From assembly GCA_018060985.1 (NCBI GenBank), contig JAGOUZ010000002.1:90396-123250 (forward strand): a DNA stretch of 32,855 nucleotides, given 5' to 3'. The notes under the pieces are model-generated. The model did not search any database. It was given only the letters and a program-made list of their open reading frames with translations, and was not told where the DNA came from. Shown here in pieces: positions 21,029-29,806 of the stretch; positions within the stretch are counted from its first letter, which is position 1; each line of letters starts with the position of its first letter. The position numbers and the translations under genes are program-made. Source of the stretch: Minisyncoccota bacterium (GTDB taxonomy: Bacteria > Patescibacteriota > Minisyncoccia > Phycocordibacterales > SBAW01).

Positions 21029-22072
21029 ATGCAAGCCGAAGTGCTTCGCCCCTATTTTTTGCTCCTGCTTCTCCTTGGCGCCTTTGTGCTGACCTTTTCT
21101 ATTTTTAAACCATTTCTTGGGCCACTCGCGATGGCGGCTATTTTTGCTGTAGTGCTTCAGCCTGTATATCGCCGGCTCCTCACGGCATATCGTGGTCGCG
21201 CTGCGCTTGCTGCTATTAGTTCTATTTTTGTATTTATAGTTTTGGTACTGGTACCTATTTCCTTCGTGGCTTCGCAGATTGTGGCCGAGGCAAGCGGACT
21301 GTATGTGTATTTTACGGCAGGTGATGGTATAGCGTCACTCTACGGTGTTGGCCAGCAGGTGAGCGCGCTTATTTCGCAGTTTGTACCGGGCGTGAATATT
21401 AATCTTGAAGTATTGGCAGCAAACCTTGATGCGTACCTAACTCAAGGTCTTGAGTTTATTATTGGCAACTTGGGGGGAGTGCTTTCTGGTGTAAGTAGCT
21501 TTATTTTGAGTCTCTTTTTCTTCTTTATTGCGCTTTACTATTTGCTTAAAGACGGTCCCGCACTAAAGAAAAAAATTATGGAGCTCTCTCCCTTGCGCGA
21601 TGTAGATGAAGAACGTGTATTTGGCCGGCTTGGACTTGCGGTGAACTCGGTCGTTAAGGGTAATCTGCTCATAGCGGCTTTTCAGGGCGTTATAGCAACT
21701 GCAGGCTTTACGCTGTTTGGGCTGCCAAACCCTGTGTTGTGGGGAACCGTCGCAGCGCTTTCTGCACTTGTTCCAGCCGTTGGCACCTCACTCGTTATGG
21801 TGCCTGCCGTACTCTTCCTATTTGCAACAGGAACACTTACGCAGGCTATTGGGCTGGGGGTATGGGCAGTACTGGCGGTAGGTCTTATCGACAATATGCT
21901 TGGTCCCAAACTAGTTGGTCGTGGCGCTCAGCTGCATCCACTCCTTATTTTGCTCTCAGTCCTCGGTGGTCTGGCACTTTTTGGCGCAACAGGAATCTTT
22001 TTAGGACCTCTTTCAGTGGCGCTCTTGTTTGCACTCCTTACTATCCACGCAGAAAGCTCTCGCGCTTCATAA
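21029..22072 (+). CDS. AI-2E family transporter
   Basis: This 347-residue integral membrane protein has about seven to eight helices. The family layout is clear: two N-terminal helices with FKPFLGPLAMAAIFAVVLQPVYRRLL, a long extracytoplasmic stretch (~90-150), then FFIALYYLLKDGP, GNLLIAAFQGVIATAGFTLFGLPNPVLWG, LVPAVGTSLVMVPAVL and the ending LLILLSVLGGLALFGATGIFLGPL. The family (TqsA/PerM/YdiK) includes an autoinducer-2 exporter and Na+/H+ antiporters; the substrate here cannot be told from sequence. It has a leaderless-type promoter and is not part of an operon. Confidence 0.92.
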   Translation: MQAEVLRPYFLLLLLLGAFVLTFSIFKPFLGPLAMAAIFAVVLQPVYRRLLTAYRGRAALAAISSIFVFIVLVLVPISFVASQIVAEASGLYVYFTAGDGIASLYGVGQQVSALISQFVPGVNINLEVLAANLDAYLTQGLEFIIGNLGGVLSGVSSFILSLFFFFIALYYLLKDGPALKKKIMELSPLRDVDEERVFGRLGLAVNSVVKGNLLIAAFQGVIATAGFTLFGLPNPVLWGTVAALSALVPAVGTSLVMVPAVLFLFATGTLTQAIGLGVWAVLAVGLIDNMLGPKLVGRGAQLHPLLILLSVLGGLALFGATGIFLGPLSVALLFALLTIHAESSRAS

Positions 22073-22175
22073 GATACGTATGAACGGTTCACTAGTGATG
22101 TTAACCGCTCTTTCAGCATGCCTAAGGTACGCTAGAAGTAGTCGAAATTAGTAAGAGAGTAATGAGACAACTCAT

Positions 22176-22448
22176 ATGGCACAAGAACGAGAGTTCGATG
22201 CAGAGCGCGACGAGGCGCTTAACGGAGAGTCTAGCGAGCTAGGGTCAGAACCCACCAACGAAGCACCTGAAATCACCGAAGCGATTGAACGCAAGAGTGG
22301 GCGAGGCTTTGCCTCAATGAGCAAAGAAGATCGTCGTCGGATTGCTGCAAAAGGAGGCAGAAGCCAGGGTAAGGCAACTAACCCAGGCAACTTTGCTAAC
22401 AATCCGCAGCGCGCTCGCGAGGCGGGCCGGCGGGGCGGACAGGCATAG
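22176..22448 (+). CDS. KGG-repeat stress protein
   Basis: This 90-residue very hydrophilic protein has an acidic N-terminal half (QEREFDAERDEALNGESSEL) and a basic, glycine-rich C-terminal half with the stress-induced KGG motif: GFASMSKEDRRRIAAKGG, then SQGKATNPGNFANNP and REAGRRGGQA. The motif occurs in GsiB-like general stress and desiccation proteins that are largely disordered. A small hairpin ATGAG/CTCAT abuts the start codon and may affect translation. A terminator-like structure follows the stop. Confidence 0.85.
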   Translation: MAQEREFDAERDEALNGESSELGSEPTNEAPEITEAIERKSGRGFASMSKEDRRRIAAKGGRSQGKATNPGNFANNPQRAREAGRRGGQA

Positions 22449-22455
22449 GGGAATC

Positions 22456-22492
22456 AATACCGTCCCGCGCATAGCGGGGCGTTATTGGTATT
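22456..22492 (+). terminator. probable terminator
   Basis: GTCCCGC (22462-22468) pairs with GCGGGGC (22474-22480) with one G-T pair, and AATACC/GGTATT pair outside it across a 6-base bulge. The T-run is interrupted, so it may be weak. Confidence 0.5.
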
Positions 22493-22532
22493 AAAATAGT
22501 TCGTTCTTCATCATTTACTCATGTGTCTCGTG

Positions 22533-22538
22533 TATAAA
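22533..22538 (+). promoter_or_regulatory. -10 box, near-leaderless spacing
   Basis: TATAAA ends 9 bases before the ATG at 22548. Confidence 0.45.
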
Positions 22539-22547
22539 TTACTGCTT

Positions 22548-22700
22548 ATGTTAACGACAATCGCAGTCATATTAATAGCACTCTGGCTCTTGGGTATGGT
22601 GTCTTCGTACACGATTAGTGGCTTTATCCATATTCTGCTTGTTATTGCGGTGGTGATGATTCTCGTGCGCCTTATTCGCGGCGAAAATCCTATTTCCTAA
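22548..22700 (+). CDS. 50-residue Lmo0937-like membrane peptide
   Basis: The reading frame encodes MLTTIAVILIALWLLGMVSS, then YTISGFIHILLVIAVVMILV and RLIRGENPIS. Two hydrophobic helices separated by a short turn with a G-F-IH motif, and a basic end, match the Lmo0937 family of tiny membrane proteins, which are widespread and often stress-linked. An in-frame ATG at 22521 would give 59 residues, but the TATAAA at 22533-22538 favours 22548. It lies between the KGG stress protein and msrA, which fits a stress setting. Confidence 0.78.
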   Translation: MLTTIAVILIALWLLGMVSSYTISGFIHILLVIAVVMILVRLIRGENPIS

Positions 22701-22709
22701 CAGTCGCGA

Positions 22710-22715
22710 TATACT
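22710..22715 (+). promoter_or_regulatory. -10 box of msrA, leaderless spacing
   Basis: TATACT ends exactly 6 bases before the ATG at 22722. Confidence 0.6.
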
Positions 22716-22721
22716 AGGTGG

Positions 22722-23255
22722 ATGGAGAAGGAGGTAATAGTTTTAGGCGGAGGCTGCTTCTGGTGTACCGAGGCAGTCTTCCTCATGCTCAAAGGTATTA
22801 TTTCAGCAGAGCCGGGCTATACCGGCGGGCACGTTGACCGTCCAACCTACGAGCAGGTGTCGGCGGGAGACAGTGGTCATATTGAAGTAGTTAAAATCGA
22901 GTACGACCCGCATAAAATTTCTTTCGAAGAAATTTTGCAGGTATTTTTTGAGACTCATGACCCTACGACCCCTAACCGTCAGGGTGCAGATGTAGGGCCG
23001 CAGTATCATTCGGCGGTGTTTTACACCACCGAGAGGCAGAAAGAGAAGGCAGAGCACTATATAAAGCTCATTGCCGGCAGATTTACCAAGCCTATAGTTA
23101 CTACAATTGCACCCTTAACGACGTTTTGGCCAGCCGAAGATTATCACAAAAAATATTACGAACATCATAAGACAGCAGGGTACTGCCAGGTGGTTATAGA
23201 GCCAAAGCTCGACAAAGTGCAGGAAAAGTTTAAGAATCTTCTTAATGGATCGTAA
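22722..23255 (+). CDS. msrA: peptide-methionine (S)-S-oxide reductase
   Basis: This 177-residue enzyme reduces methionine-S-sulfoxide in oxidised proteins, acting in the cytoplasm. The active-site motif is GGGCFWCTEAVF with catalytic C12 and a second Cys at 15. Other family motifs are GYTGGHVDRPTYEQVSAGDSGHIEVVKIEYDP, FFETHDPTTPNRQGADVGPQYHSAVFY and AEDYHKKYYE. A later cysteine in AGYCQVVIEP may serve in recycling. Its 3' end overlaps the metalloprotease gene by 11 bp, so both are likely made from one mRNA. MsrB is not in the window. Confidence 0.96.
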   Translation: MEKEVIVLGGGCFWCTEAVFLMLKGIISAEPGYTGGHVDRPTYEQVSAGDSGHIEVVKIEYDPHKISFEEILQVFFETHDPTTPNRQGADVGPQYHSAVFYTTERQKEKAEHYIKLIAGRFTKPIVTTIAPLTTFWPAEDYHKKYYEHHKTAGYCQVVIEPKLDKVQEKFKNLLNGS

Positions 23256-23643
23256 TGACTTTCACAAACTTGTAGTTGAGGAATTCCCAAATGCTATTCC
23301 AGAGAAATTTCGCTGCAAGATACAGAATGTTGCGTTCTTAATTGAAGACCAGCCTTCGCTTGCCGTACGCGAGGAAGAGGGATTAGGTCCGGGTGACACG
23401 TTGCTCGGCCGGTATCATGGCATTCCACACACAGTGCGCGGCGAGGGGTACGGGGTTGGGGCAACCTTGCCGGACACCATCACGCTGTACCAGCTACCGA
23501 TAGAGATCGCCGCGAATGAGCTTGGCGGCGGGGAAGAGAAGTTACGTAATGTTATTCGCGACACTATCTGGCATGAGATAGCACACTACTTTGGCATGAA
23601 TGAGCGTGAGGTCCGACGGCGCGAAAGCGAACGGGAGTTCTAG
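23245..23643 (+). CDS. minimal zinc metallopeptidase (HExxH)
   Basis: This 132-residue protein resembles the small zincin-like family (DUF1025): it opens with DFHKLVVEEFPNAIPEKF, has NVAFLIEDQPS, then LGRYHGIPHTVRG and TITLYQLPIE, and ends with IRDTIWHEIAHYFGMNEREVRR. The HEIAH motif with a downstream acidic residue is the zinc site. There is no signal peptide. The biological substrate is unknown. The 11-bp overlap with msrA suggests coupling, so a link to clearing damaged proteins is possible but is inference. Confidence 0.9.
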   Translation: MDRNDFHKLVVEEFPNAIPEKFRCKIQNVAFLIEDQPSLAVREEEGLGPGDTLLGRYHGIPHTVRGEGYGVGATLPDTITLYQLPIEIAANELGGGEEKLRNVIRDTIWHEIAHYFGMNEREVRRRESEREF

Positions 23644-23671
23644 GGGGAGACTTTGTGATAGTATAAAAAAT

Positions 23672-24256
23672 ATGAATCTCAAAAAAGGCTTAATTCTTGG
23701 AGCGGTGGCACTAGGTATTCTCGTAATCTTGGGGGTAACGGGCATCGTTCCTAATCCTATTGCGACAGGAACTCCAGTAGACGATACAGGTCCGGAAGTA
23801 ACCGCCTATGGTTCACTGGAGCACCATCTGGCTTTTGTGTATCCGGCAAATTACGAACTAAAAGAATTTCCTCTCAAAAATGAGGCCGATGAATGGACAG
23901 CCATTACGCTGATCGATAAGGAAATTCTTAAGTCTGCAATAGAAAATGGCGCATCCGAGGGGCCTCCGACCATTGCAATCCAGATTTTTCCTAATCCAAC
24001 AAATATTACCGCAGAGGAGTGGATTAAAGGTTCGCGGTTCTCAAACTACGGATTTTCAACAAATACCACTTTTGCCACTACTACGATTGGTGGCCAGCCG
24101 GCGTTTGGATATATTTACTCAGGGTTGTATTCCACCGATGTGTTGGTGGTGTCGCATAACAGTAAGATCTACATGTTCTTAGCTGACTGGATTGCAGAAG
24201 ACGACAAAAACCGCCAAGACTTCGACCCGATTATAGAATCAGTACAATTTATCTAA
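23672..24256 (+). CDS. membrane-anchored exported protein of unknown function
   Basis: The ATG at 23672 gives 194 residues starting with MNLKKGLILGAVALGILVIL, a clear signal anchor. The frame is open upstream to 23600, but that start lacks support and would overlap the preceding gene. GATAGT and TATAAA hexamers end 9 and 4 bases before this ATG. The exposed part has AYGSLEHHLAFVYPANYELKEF and later TTTIGGQPAFGYIYSGLYS, and ends with DFDPIIESVQFI. This resembles PsbP-like or lipoprotein-like folds seen in other CPR proteins, but the match is by general pattern only. Confidence 0.7.
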   Translation: MNLKKGLILGAVALGILVILGVTGIVPNPIATGTPVDDTGPEVTAYGSLEHHLAFVYPANYELKEFPLKNEADEWTAITLIDKEILKSAIENGASEGPPTIAIQIFPNPTNITAEEWIKGSRFSNYGFSTNTTFATTTIGGQPAFGYIYSGLYSTDVLVVSHNSKIYMFLADWIAEDDKNRQDFDPIIESVQFI

Positions 24257-24259
24257 CCT

Positions 24260-24673
24260 ATGTCACTCGCACCTTTTTACCTTGTATCACTGACGCTTAT
24301 AGGTATCGCCGATACGCTCTATCTTGCGTACAACAAGTTTATGAATACGACCCCTTCGTGTTTGCTCAAGGGTTGTGATGCAGTGCTGGCACATCCACTA
24401 TCAAATTTCTTGGGCGTTCCGCTTTCCTACTGGGGTCTCGTGTACTACGTGTACATGTTCGGACTTGTCGCACTTCTTGTCATGGATCCACGCTCAAAAG
24501 CCCTTCGTATCGGAACATTGGTGTATGCAGGCGTCGGTCTGCTTTGTTCGGCAGCGTTTATCTATATTCAGGCGACAATAATTGGCGCATTTTGTCAGTA
24601 CTGCCTACTTTCGGCAGCAGTAACGCTCGGCTTGTTTAGTCTTGCTCTGTGGCACTACAAAAAAACCAAATAA
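24260..24673 (+). CDS. vitamin K epoxide reductase (VKOR) family protein
   Basis: This 137-residue protein has four membrane helices. The VKOR signature is present: a loop cysteine pair C34 and C39 (SCLLKGCDAVL), the conserved SNFLGVPLSYWGL, and the active-site CQYC (112-115) in helix four. In bacteria VKOR reoxidises a DsbA-like thiol oxidase and passes electrons to quinone, driving disulfide formation outside the membrane. No thioredoxin-like partner is fused or adjacent. Exported proteins with cysteine pairs are encoded in this window and could be substrates. Confidence 0.93.
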   Translation: MSLAPFYLVSLTLIGIADTLYLAYNKFMNTTPSCLLKGCDAVLAHPLSNFLGVPLSYWGLVYYVYMFGLVALLVMDPRSKALRIGTLVYAGVGLLCSAAFIYIQATIIGAFCQYCLLSAAVTLGLFSLALWHYKKTK

Positions 24674-24674
24674 G

Positions 24675-25427
24675 TTAGCCTTCGTAGCTTGGTCGGCGGA
24701 AGCGTTTAAATGTTCTCCATAGCGCGTAGAGGAAGGAGATAGCGAGCGCTGGGTAGAAGATTCCGGCGTTACCTATAATAAATCGCAAGAGCTCCATTCC
24801 GTAGGTCGAGAAAGTCTTTACTACGCCGAGTACTGTACCGCCAATCCCGGTGCTCGAGCTCGGGATCCCGCCCTCGGGAGTCTTTGCCCACTCGATACCT
24901 TTGTCGAGGGCGTCGGCGCCTTTTTGGCGGAGAGAATCTATGGTTGCAAATACTGGCTCTGCAGCGTTGGCGAGATCGGGCGAAATGCCGGCAATAGCTT
25001 CTTTAACGGTGTCAGATGACTGCACCGTGGTAGAAGAGGTGGCGGCAGTTTTATCTTCCGGCTTTTGTTTTGCTTGTATCGTAAAGGTGGCTGAAAGTTT
25101 TTCTACTACAGTGCCATCTTTGGCCGTGAGCTCGGCAACAATAGGATGAGAGCCCGAAGTAGGCTTCCACGACAGCGAAGCGGTTTCTGCACCGCCTGCA
25201 GCTATAGAAACGGCGACAGTACCAATCTTGGTCTCGCTATCTTCAAAAATAACATCACCGGAAAACGCAGTAGCCGAGTCGTTGGCGACGATAGCGTGGA
25301 TAAATACTGTGTCGCCCTCGGTAACAGGCGATTTTGAAAGAAACAAAGACTCTTTTGCGAACCCTGCCGCAAACGTGAGAGAGGGGATAAGCAATGTGAA
25401 CAGAGTCAATATCCTTATAATCTGCAT
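24675..25427 (-). CDS. exported protein with Ig-like (CARDB-type) domain and C-terminal helix
   Basis: This 250-residue protein has a signal peptide (IIRILTLFTLLIPSLTFAAG). A beta-sandwich domain of CARDB-type pattern covers ~25-120 (SPVTEGDTVFIHAIVANDSA, GDVIFEDSETKIGTVAVSI, ETASLSWKPTSGSHPIVAEL). A Thr/Ser-rich linker, a helical stretch and a C-terminal membrane helix (GIFYPALAISFLYALW) followed by a basic tail (RTFKRFRRPSYEG) complete it. The domain thus faces outward. Function unknown, perhaps adhesion or surface scaffolding. It is divergent from the CAP gene, sharing a 14-bp gap. Confidence 0.75.
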   Translation of the reverse strand: MQIIRILTLFTLLIPSLTFAAGFAKESLFLSKSPVTEGDTVFIHAIVANDSATAFSGDVIFEDSETKIGTVAVSIAAGGAETASLSWKPTSGSHPIVAELTAKDGTVVEKLSATFTIQAKQKPEDKTAATSSTTVQSSDTVKEAIAGISPDLANAAEPVFATIDSLRQKGADALDKGIEWAKTPEGGIPSSSTGIGGTVLGVVKTFSTYGMELLRFIIGNAGIFYPALAISFLYALWRTFKRFRRPSYEG

Positions 25428-25429
25428 GG

Positions 25430-25439
25430 TACGATTGTA
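25430..25439. promoter_or_regulatory. overlapping bidirectional -10 boxes
   Basis: TACGATTGTA holds TACGAT on the plus strand, ending 6 bases before the ATG at 25442, and TACAAT on the minus strand, ending 6 bases before the ATG at 25427. Both genes would be leaderless. Confidence 0.55.
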
Positions 25440-25441
25440 GC

Positions 25442-26443
25442 ATGCGATTTATCCGCAGTTTTTTGCATATACTTTATAAAAAACTGCACAGCTATGTCGT
25501 GCCTTCACGCCACAATGCCTATAGGCCCTATCTGCTACGCAAGCAGTGGCTCCTTTTTTTCTTAACGGTCACTCTTACGGCTGAGGCGGTGCTAGTTATC
25601 AATGTGCTATCCCACGAGTCAGCTCGCAATTATTTGGCAGCCGTTCTTCCTCTTGAGGTGGTGGCACTTACCAATACAGAACGTAATCACAACAACTTGC
25701 CGTTGGTGACACAAAATCAGCTTCTTACTGATGCTGCGCAGGCTAAAGCGGAGGACATGGCTCTACTTGGCTACTTCTCGCATAGTGGTCCGGACGGTAA
25801 AGAACCTTGGGCGTGGATACGCGAGGCGGGCTATGTGTATGCCTCGGCCGGAGAGAACTTGGCTGTACGTTTTAATGAATCGTCGAACGTCGTGCGTGCG
25901 TGGATGGCTAGCCCGGGTCACCGCGCAAATATTGTTAAAGCCGGATATACAGAGATTGGTGTCGGTGTCGCCGACGGTATATATCAGGGAGCACCAGCAA
26001 CCTTTGTTGTGCAGTACTTTGCCCGGCCCTACGGAACTCCAGCGCCACTGCCGCCCCCGGTCGTATTAGGACCTGAAGGAGACTCCGGGGCTCAATTACT
26101 TGCCGCTGTCGGCTCGCAGCAGATAGGCGATTCGCTTATACGGAGTGTCGTAAGGCTCGGCACAGAACCCTCATCAAGTGCCTTGTATGTGCTTGGGGGC
26201 GTTGTGTCAGTTCTCATTATGCTCCTTGGCGTAACATTTTTTGCTCAGATTCAGATACAGCCAGTTGAGATGCTCGCAGGCGGCTCGGTAGTTGCACTCA
26301 TTGCCTTGAGCTTCCTCGCACTCAATATGACTGTAATGGCACCAACTCCCGAGCTGACACAAACAGCAAGTATATTTAATGCCGCTGGCAACTCCGTATT
26401 AGTAGGAGAGGAGGGGGCAACTACGCTTACTGAAGAGATTTAG
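25442..26443 (+). CDS. CAP-domain protein with membrane segments
   Basis: This 333-residue protein has an N-terminal membrane helix (LLFFLTVTLTAEAVLVINVL). A CAP/SCP domain (~75-200) follows: LTNTERNHNNLPLV, AAQAKAEDMALLGYFSHSGP, SAGENLAVRF, VRAWMASPGHRANIVKAGYTEIGVGV and VVQYFARPY. The conserved His and Glu positions of the CAP cavity are kept. A linker and two further helices (~243-265 and ~277-298) end the chain. Bacterial CAP proteins are extracellular, with possible lipid-binding or protease-like roles; the role here is unknown. It converges on the next gene with a 17-bp overlap. Confidence 0.92.
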   Translation: MRFIRSFLHILYKKLHSYVVPSRHNAYRPYLLRKQWLLFFLTVTLTAEAVLVINVLSHESARNYLAAVLPLEVVALTNTERNHNNLPLVTQNQLLTDAAQAKAEDMALLGYFSHSGPDGKEPWAWIREAGYVYASAGENLAVRFNESSNVVRAWMASPGHRANIVKAGYTEIGVGVADGIYQGAPATFVVQYFARPYGTPAPLPPPVVLGPEGDSGAQLLAAVGSQQIGDSLIRSVVRLGTEPSSSALYVLGGVVSVLIMLLGVTFFAQIQIQPVEMLAGGSVVALIALSFLALNMTVMAPTPELTQTASIFNAAGNSVLVGEEGATTLTEEI

Positions 26444-26921
26444 GTGCGCTTACAAACGCGGCCCACTGCACCGTCTTGGTGTGTAAAGGATCTCTCCACC
26501 GAGTCTTAAATTCTGCAACGGTCATAGGCTTTCCTTTGCCTTGGGGTTCTGCAGGGTCGAGTAATTTGATATAGCCATTTTTAAAGCCGCTAACGAGTGA
26601 GTAGTGGCCCCAATTTTCCTGTCGTTCTGTAAAACAAACAATCGGGATTTTATGTTGCGCGAGGGCGCGCTCTAGTTGGACGATAGTCATGTTATTGCCA
26701 GCATCAACGTGTAAGCCAAAAGAGCGCAGTACGCGCAGCATGTTGGTAATGGACGTCCCGGTTTCTTTACCTGAGGCTCGTCCAAATTCTTTATCGGTTT
26801 TTGCTAAGCGGGCAAGTTCCCGTTGTGTTTTCCGGATGCCAAAAGCTGCCAGAACTATCTGCAAAATCGCGGGACCGCAATAGTATTCTGTGCGCTGGTG
26901 CTTAAAATACTTCTCAATCAT
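26427..26921 (-). CDS. C39-like cysteine peptidase
   Basis: This 164-residue papain-fold protein has catalytic C15 in YYCGPAILQIVLAAFG, H106 in WGHYSLVSGF and D122 in LLDPAEPQG. This matches the C39-like peptidase family. There is no signal peptide, no transporter domain and no double-glycine leader substrate nearby, so it is not clearly a bacteriocin-type exporter. It probably acts in the cytoplasm, on an unknown substrate. A TACTAT hexamer ends 6 bases before the ATG on this strand. It overlaps the CAP gene at its 3' end by 17 bp. Confidence 0.85.
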   Translation of the reverse strand: MIEKYFKHQRTEYYCGPAILQIVLAAFGIRKTQRELARLAKTDKEFGRASGKETGTSITNMLRVLRSFGLHVDAGNNMTIVQLERALAQHKIPIVCFTERQENWGHYSLVSGFKNGYIKLLDPAEPQGKGKPMTVAEFKTRWRDPLHTKTVQWAAFVSAPKSLQ

Positions 26922-26927
26922 ATCCCC

Positions 26928-26933
26928 ATAGTA
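26928..26933 (-). promoter_or_regulatory. -10 box, leaderless spacing
   Basis: TACTAT on the minus strand ends exactly 6 bases before the ATG at 26921. Confidence 0.4.
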
Positions 26934-26960
26934 TTGCTTGCGGGAGCCCTCGTCGAGCTG

Positions 26961-26966
26961 TATCTT
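26961..26966 (+). promoter_or_regulatory. -10 box, leaderless spacing
   Basis: TATCTT ends exactly 6 bases before the ATG at 26973 and supports that start for the FKBP gene. Confidence 0.4.
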
Positions 26967-26972
26967 GGCGTT

Positions 26973-27428
26973 ATGAGTAAAGCAACCCTCACCCGGGCTA
27001 TAGCGGTAGGAGCAGGTCTTGTCGTCGTCGCATTATTTTTTGTATACGGTAATCCGTTTGCTGCAGTAGAAAGTGGTCTCGGCGGAGGGTTACAGGGCGC
27101 AAGCGGTCAACTTGTTGTCCAGGATGAGGTAATTGGTGTTGGAGAGGAAGCCCAAGTAGGTGACCAGCTCGTGGTGCACTATATCGGTAAACTTTCTGAC
27201 GGCACCGTATTTGATACCTCGGTAGGAGGATCGCCATATACCTTTACGCTTGGCGGCGGCGAAGTGATCCCCGGGTGGGACCAGGGACTCCAGGGTATGA
27301 AGGTGGGGGGCAAACGCCTTCTCATTGTTCCGTCAGACTTGGCCTATGGACCAACCGGTTACGGACCGATACCAGGAAATGCCACTCTTACCTTTGAAGT
27401 TGAGTTGGTTGATATTGTGGGTCAATAA
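26973..27428 (+). CDS. membrane-anchored FKBP-type peptidyl-prolyl isomerase
   Basis: This 151-residue protein starts at MSKATLTRAIAVG; an upstream in-frame ATG at 26823 would overlap the divergent peptidase gene and is rejected. One membrane helix (IAVGAGLVVVALFFVYG) is followed by an FKBP domain: VGDQLVVHYIGKLSDGTVFDTS, PYTFTLGGGEVIPGWDQGLQGMKVGGKR, LIVPSDLAYGPTGYG and NATLTFEVELVDI. Key aromatic and aspartate positions of the active site are kept. It catalyses proline isomerisation in folding proteins, here presumably outside the membrane, where several exported proteins of this cell fold. Confidence 0.93.
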   Translation: MSKATLTRAIAVGAGLVVVALFFVYGNPFAAVESGLGGGLQGASGQLVVQDEVIGVGEEAQVGDQLVVHYIGKLSDGTVFDTSVGGSPYTFTLGGGEVIPGWDQGLQGMKVGGKRLLIVPSDLAYGPTGYGPIPGNATLTFEVELVDIVGQ

Positions 27429-27431
27429 CGC

Positions 27432-28709
<1,278 letters not shown>

Positions 28710-28744
28710 TAGGCTCTTTGCAGTCCAGAACATTCAACACATAG

Positions 28745-28753
28745 AAAGGAGGT
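28745..28753 (+). promoter_or_regulatory. strong Shine-Dalgarno site
   Basis: AAAGGAGGT lies 6 bases before the ATG at 28760. It is one of only four clear sites in the window. Confidence 0.85.
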
Positions 28754-28759
28754 GGGCCA

Positions 28760-29746
28760 ATGCCCGCTAACAGTAATTACAAACGATTGGCTGCCTTACT
28801 CCGCAGCTTTCAGACCAAGAAAGTTCTGGTCATCGGCGACATCATGCTCGACGAATACTGCGAAGGGAAGGTCAAACGAGTGAGCCCAGAGGGTGCCGCC
28901 CTTGTGCTTGAAGATGTGGTCGAGCGTTTCGCTACAGGCGGAGCTGGCAATGTTGCCAAAAACTTGATTCAGCTTGGGGCAAAGGCGGTCATCATGAGCG
29001 TGGTTGGTGTCGATGAGCAGGCTAAAAAACTCATCGAAGCTGCCCATCAAGAAGGATACGACGCGACATTTTTGCGACAGGATCCAGAATACGACACGAC
29101 TGCCAAGACCCGATTCGTAAGCGGCCCTTCGCTTCTGCTACGGGTTGACCGCAACAATAAAAAGGTAATGCAGAAGCAGACAGTCGAAACACTCATTCGG
29201 GATCTCCCCGCAGCGATGGAGGGAGTGGACGGGGTACTTGTTTCCGACTACAACAAAAATACTCTCACGCATGAATTGGTGGGCTCGATCAAACAGCTGG
29301 CTCATCGACGCAGGTTGCCGGTACTGGCAGACGTAAAGCCGCAGAACGCTGAGTGGTTCAAGGGCGTAGATATGCTCTCGCCAAATGCGGAAGAGGCCCG
29401 TGCGTTTGTGGGAGTACAAGGCGATACGTATCCACTTGAAGATGTCGCCTATGACCTGTGCAGGAAGTTCTCTGCCTTGGTGTTTCTGACCGCAGGCGAT
29501 CAGGGCATATATGTCGGCCATCGGCGTAAAATGGCCGAGCTCGTCCCTCAGCGCCACAAAATCGAGATGAAGGATGCTTCCGGATGTGGCGACACGGTAT
29601 CGGCGGTGATCCTTCTTGCCATGCTTTGCGGCGCAGACCCTATTGAGGCCGCAGAACTGGCGAATGCCGCCGGAGCTGTGGTGGCAAGCAGGCGCGGAGC
29701 CGTTGCTCCCACGCCTCACGAGGTCCTTGCCATGCTTCGTTCGTGA
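28760..29746 (+). CDS. PfkB-family sugar kinase, RfaE/HldE kinase-like
   Basis: This 328-residue ribokinase-fold enzyme resembles the kinase part of HldE (RfaE), which phosphorylates D-glycero-D-manno-heptose 7-phosphate. Support: VIGDIMLDEYCEGKVKRVSPE at 24-44, the sugar-binding ATGGAGNVAKNLIQLG, LVSDYNKNTLT, VLADVKPQN, MLSPNAEEARAF and the catalytic DASGCGDT (272-279) with base D278. The usual GAGDT is GCGDT here. The cytidylyltransferase half of HldE is absent, and no heptose genes are adjacent, so the true sugar is uncertain. The gene has a strong Shine-Dalgarno site and its own terminator, unlike tgt and uvrB beside it. Confidence 0.85.
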   Translation: MPANSNYKRLAALLRSFQTKKVLVIGDIMLDEYCEGKVKRVSPEGAALVLEDVVERFATGGAGNVAKNLIQLGAKAVIMSVVGVDEQAKKLIEAAHQEGYDATFLRQDPEYDTTAKTRFVSGPSLLLRVDRNNKKVMQKQTVETLIRDLPAAMEGVDGVLVSDYNKNTLTHELVGSIKQLAHRRRLPVLADVKPQNAEWFKGVDMLSPNAEEARAFVGVQGDTYPLEDVAYDLCRKFSALVFLTAGDQGIYVGHRRKMAELVPQRHKIEMKDASGCGDTVSAVILLAMLCGADPIEAAELANAAGAVVASRRGAVAPTPHEVLAMLRS

Positions 29747-29755
29747 ACGACAATG

Positions 29756-29783
29756 ATCGGCGCCCCACGGGGCGCCGATTTTC
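29756..29783 (+). terminator. intrinsic terminator
   Basis: ATCGGCGCCC (29756-29765) pairs with GGGCGCCGAT (29770-29779) around a four-base loop, CACG, whose outer C and G may also pair. TTTTCTTT follows. Confidence 0.9.
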
Positions 29784-29794
29784 TTTAAATTTGC

Positions 29795-29800
29795 TACAGT
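29795..29800 (+). promoter_or_regulatory. extended -10 box of uvrB, leaderless spacing
   Basis: TGC-TACAGT ends exactly 6 bases before the ATG at 29807. Confidence 0.5.
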
Positions 29801-29806
29801 TGGTAG

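Noticed and set aside
26823-26972. Fifty-residue N-terminal extension of the FKBP gene
   Set aside because: It overlaps the start of the divergent C39-like gene. The ATG at 26973 gives a proper anchor and fits the -10 spacing.
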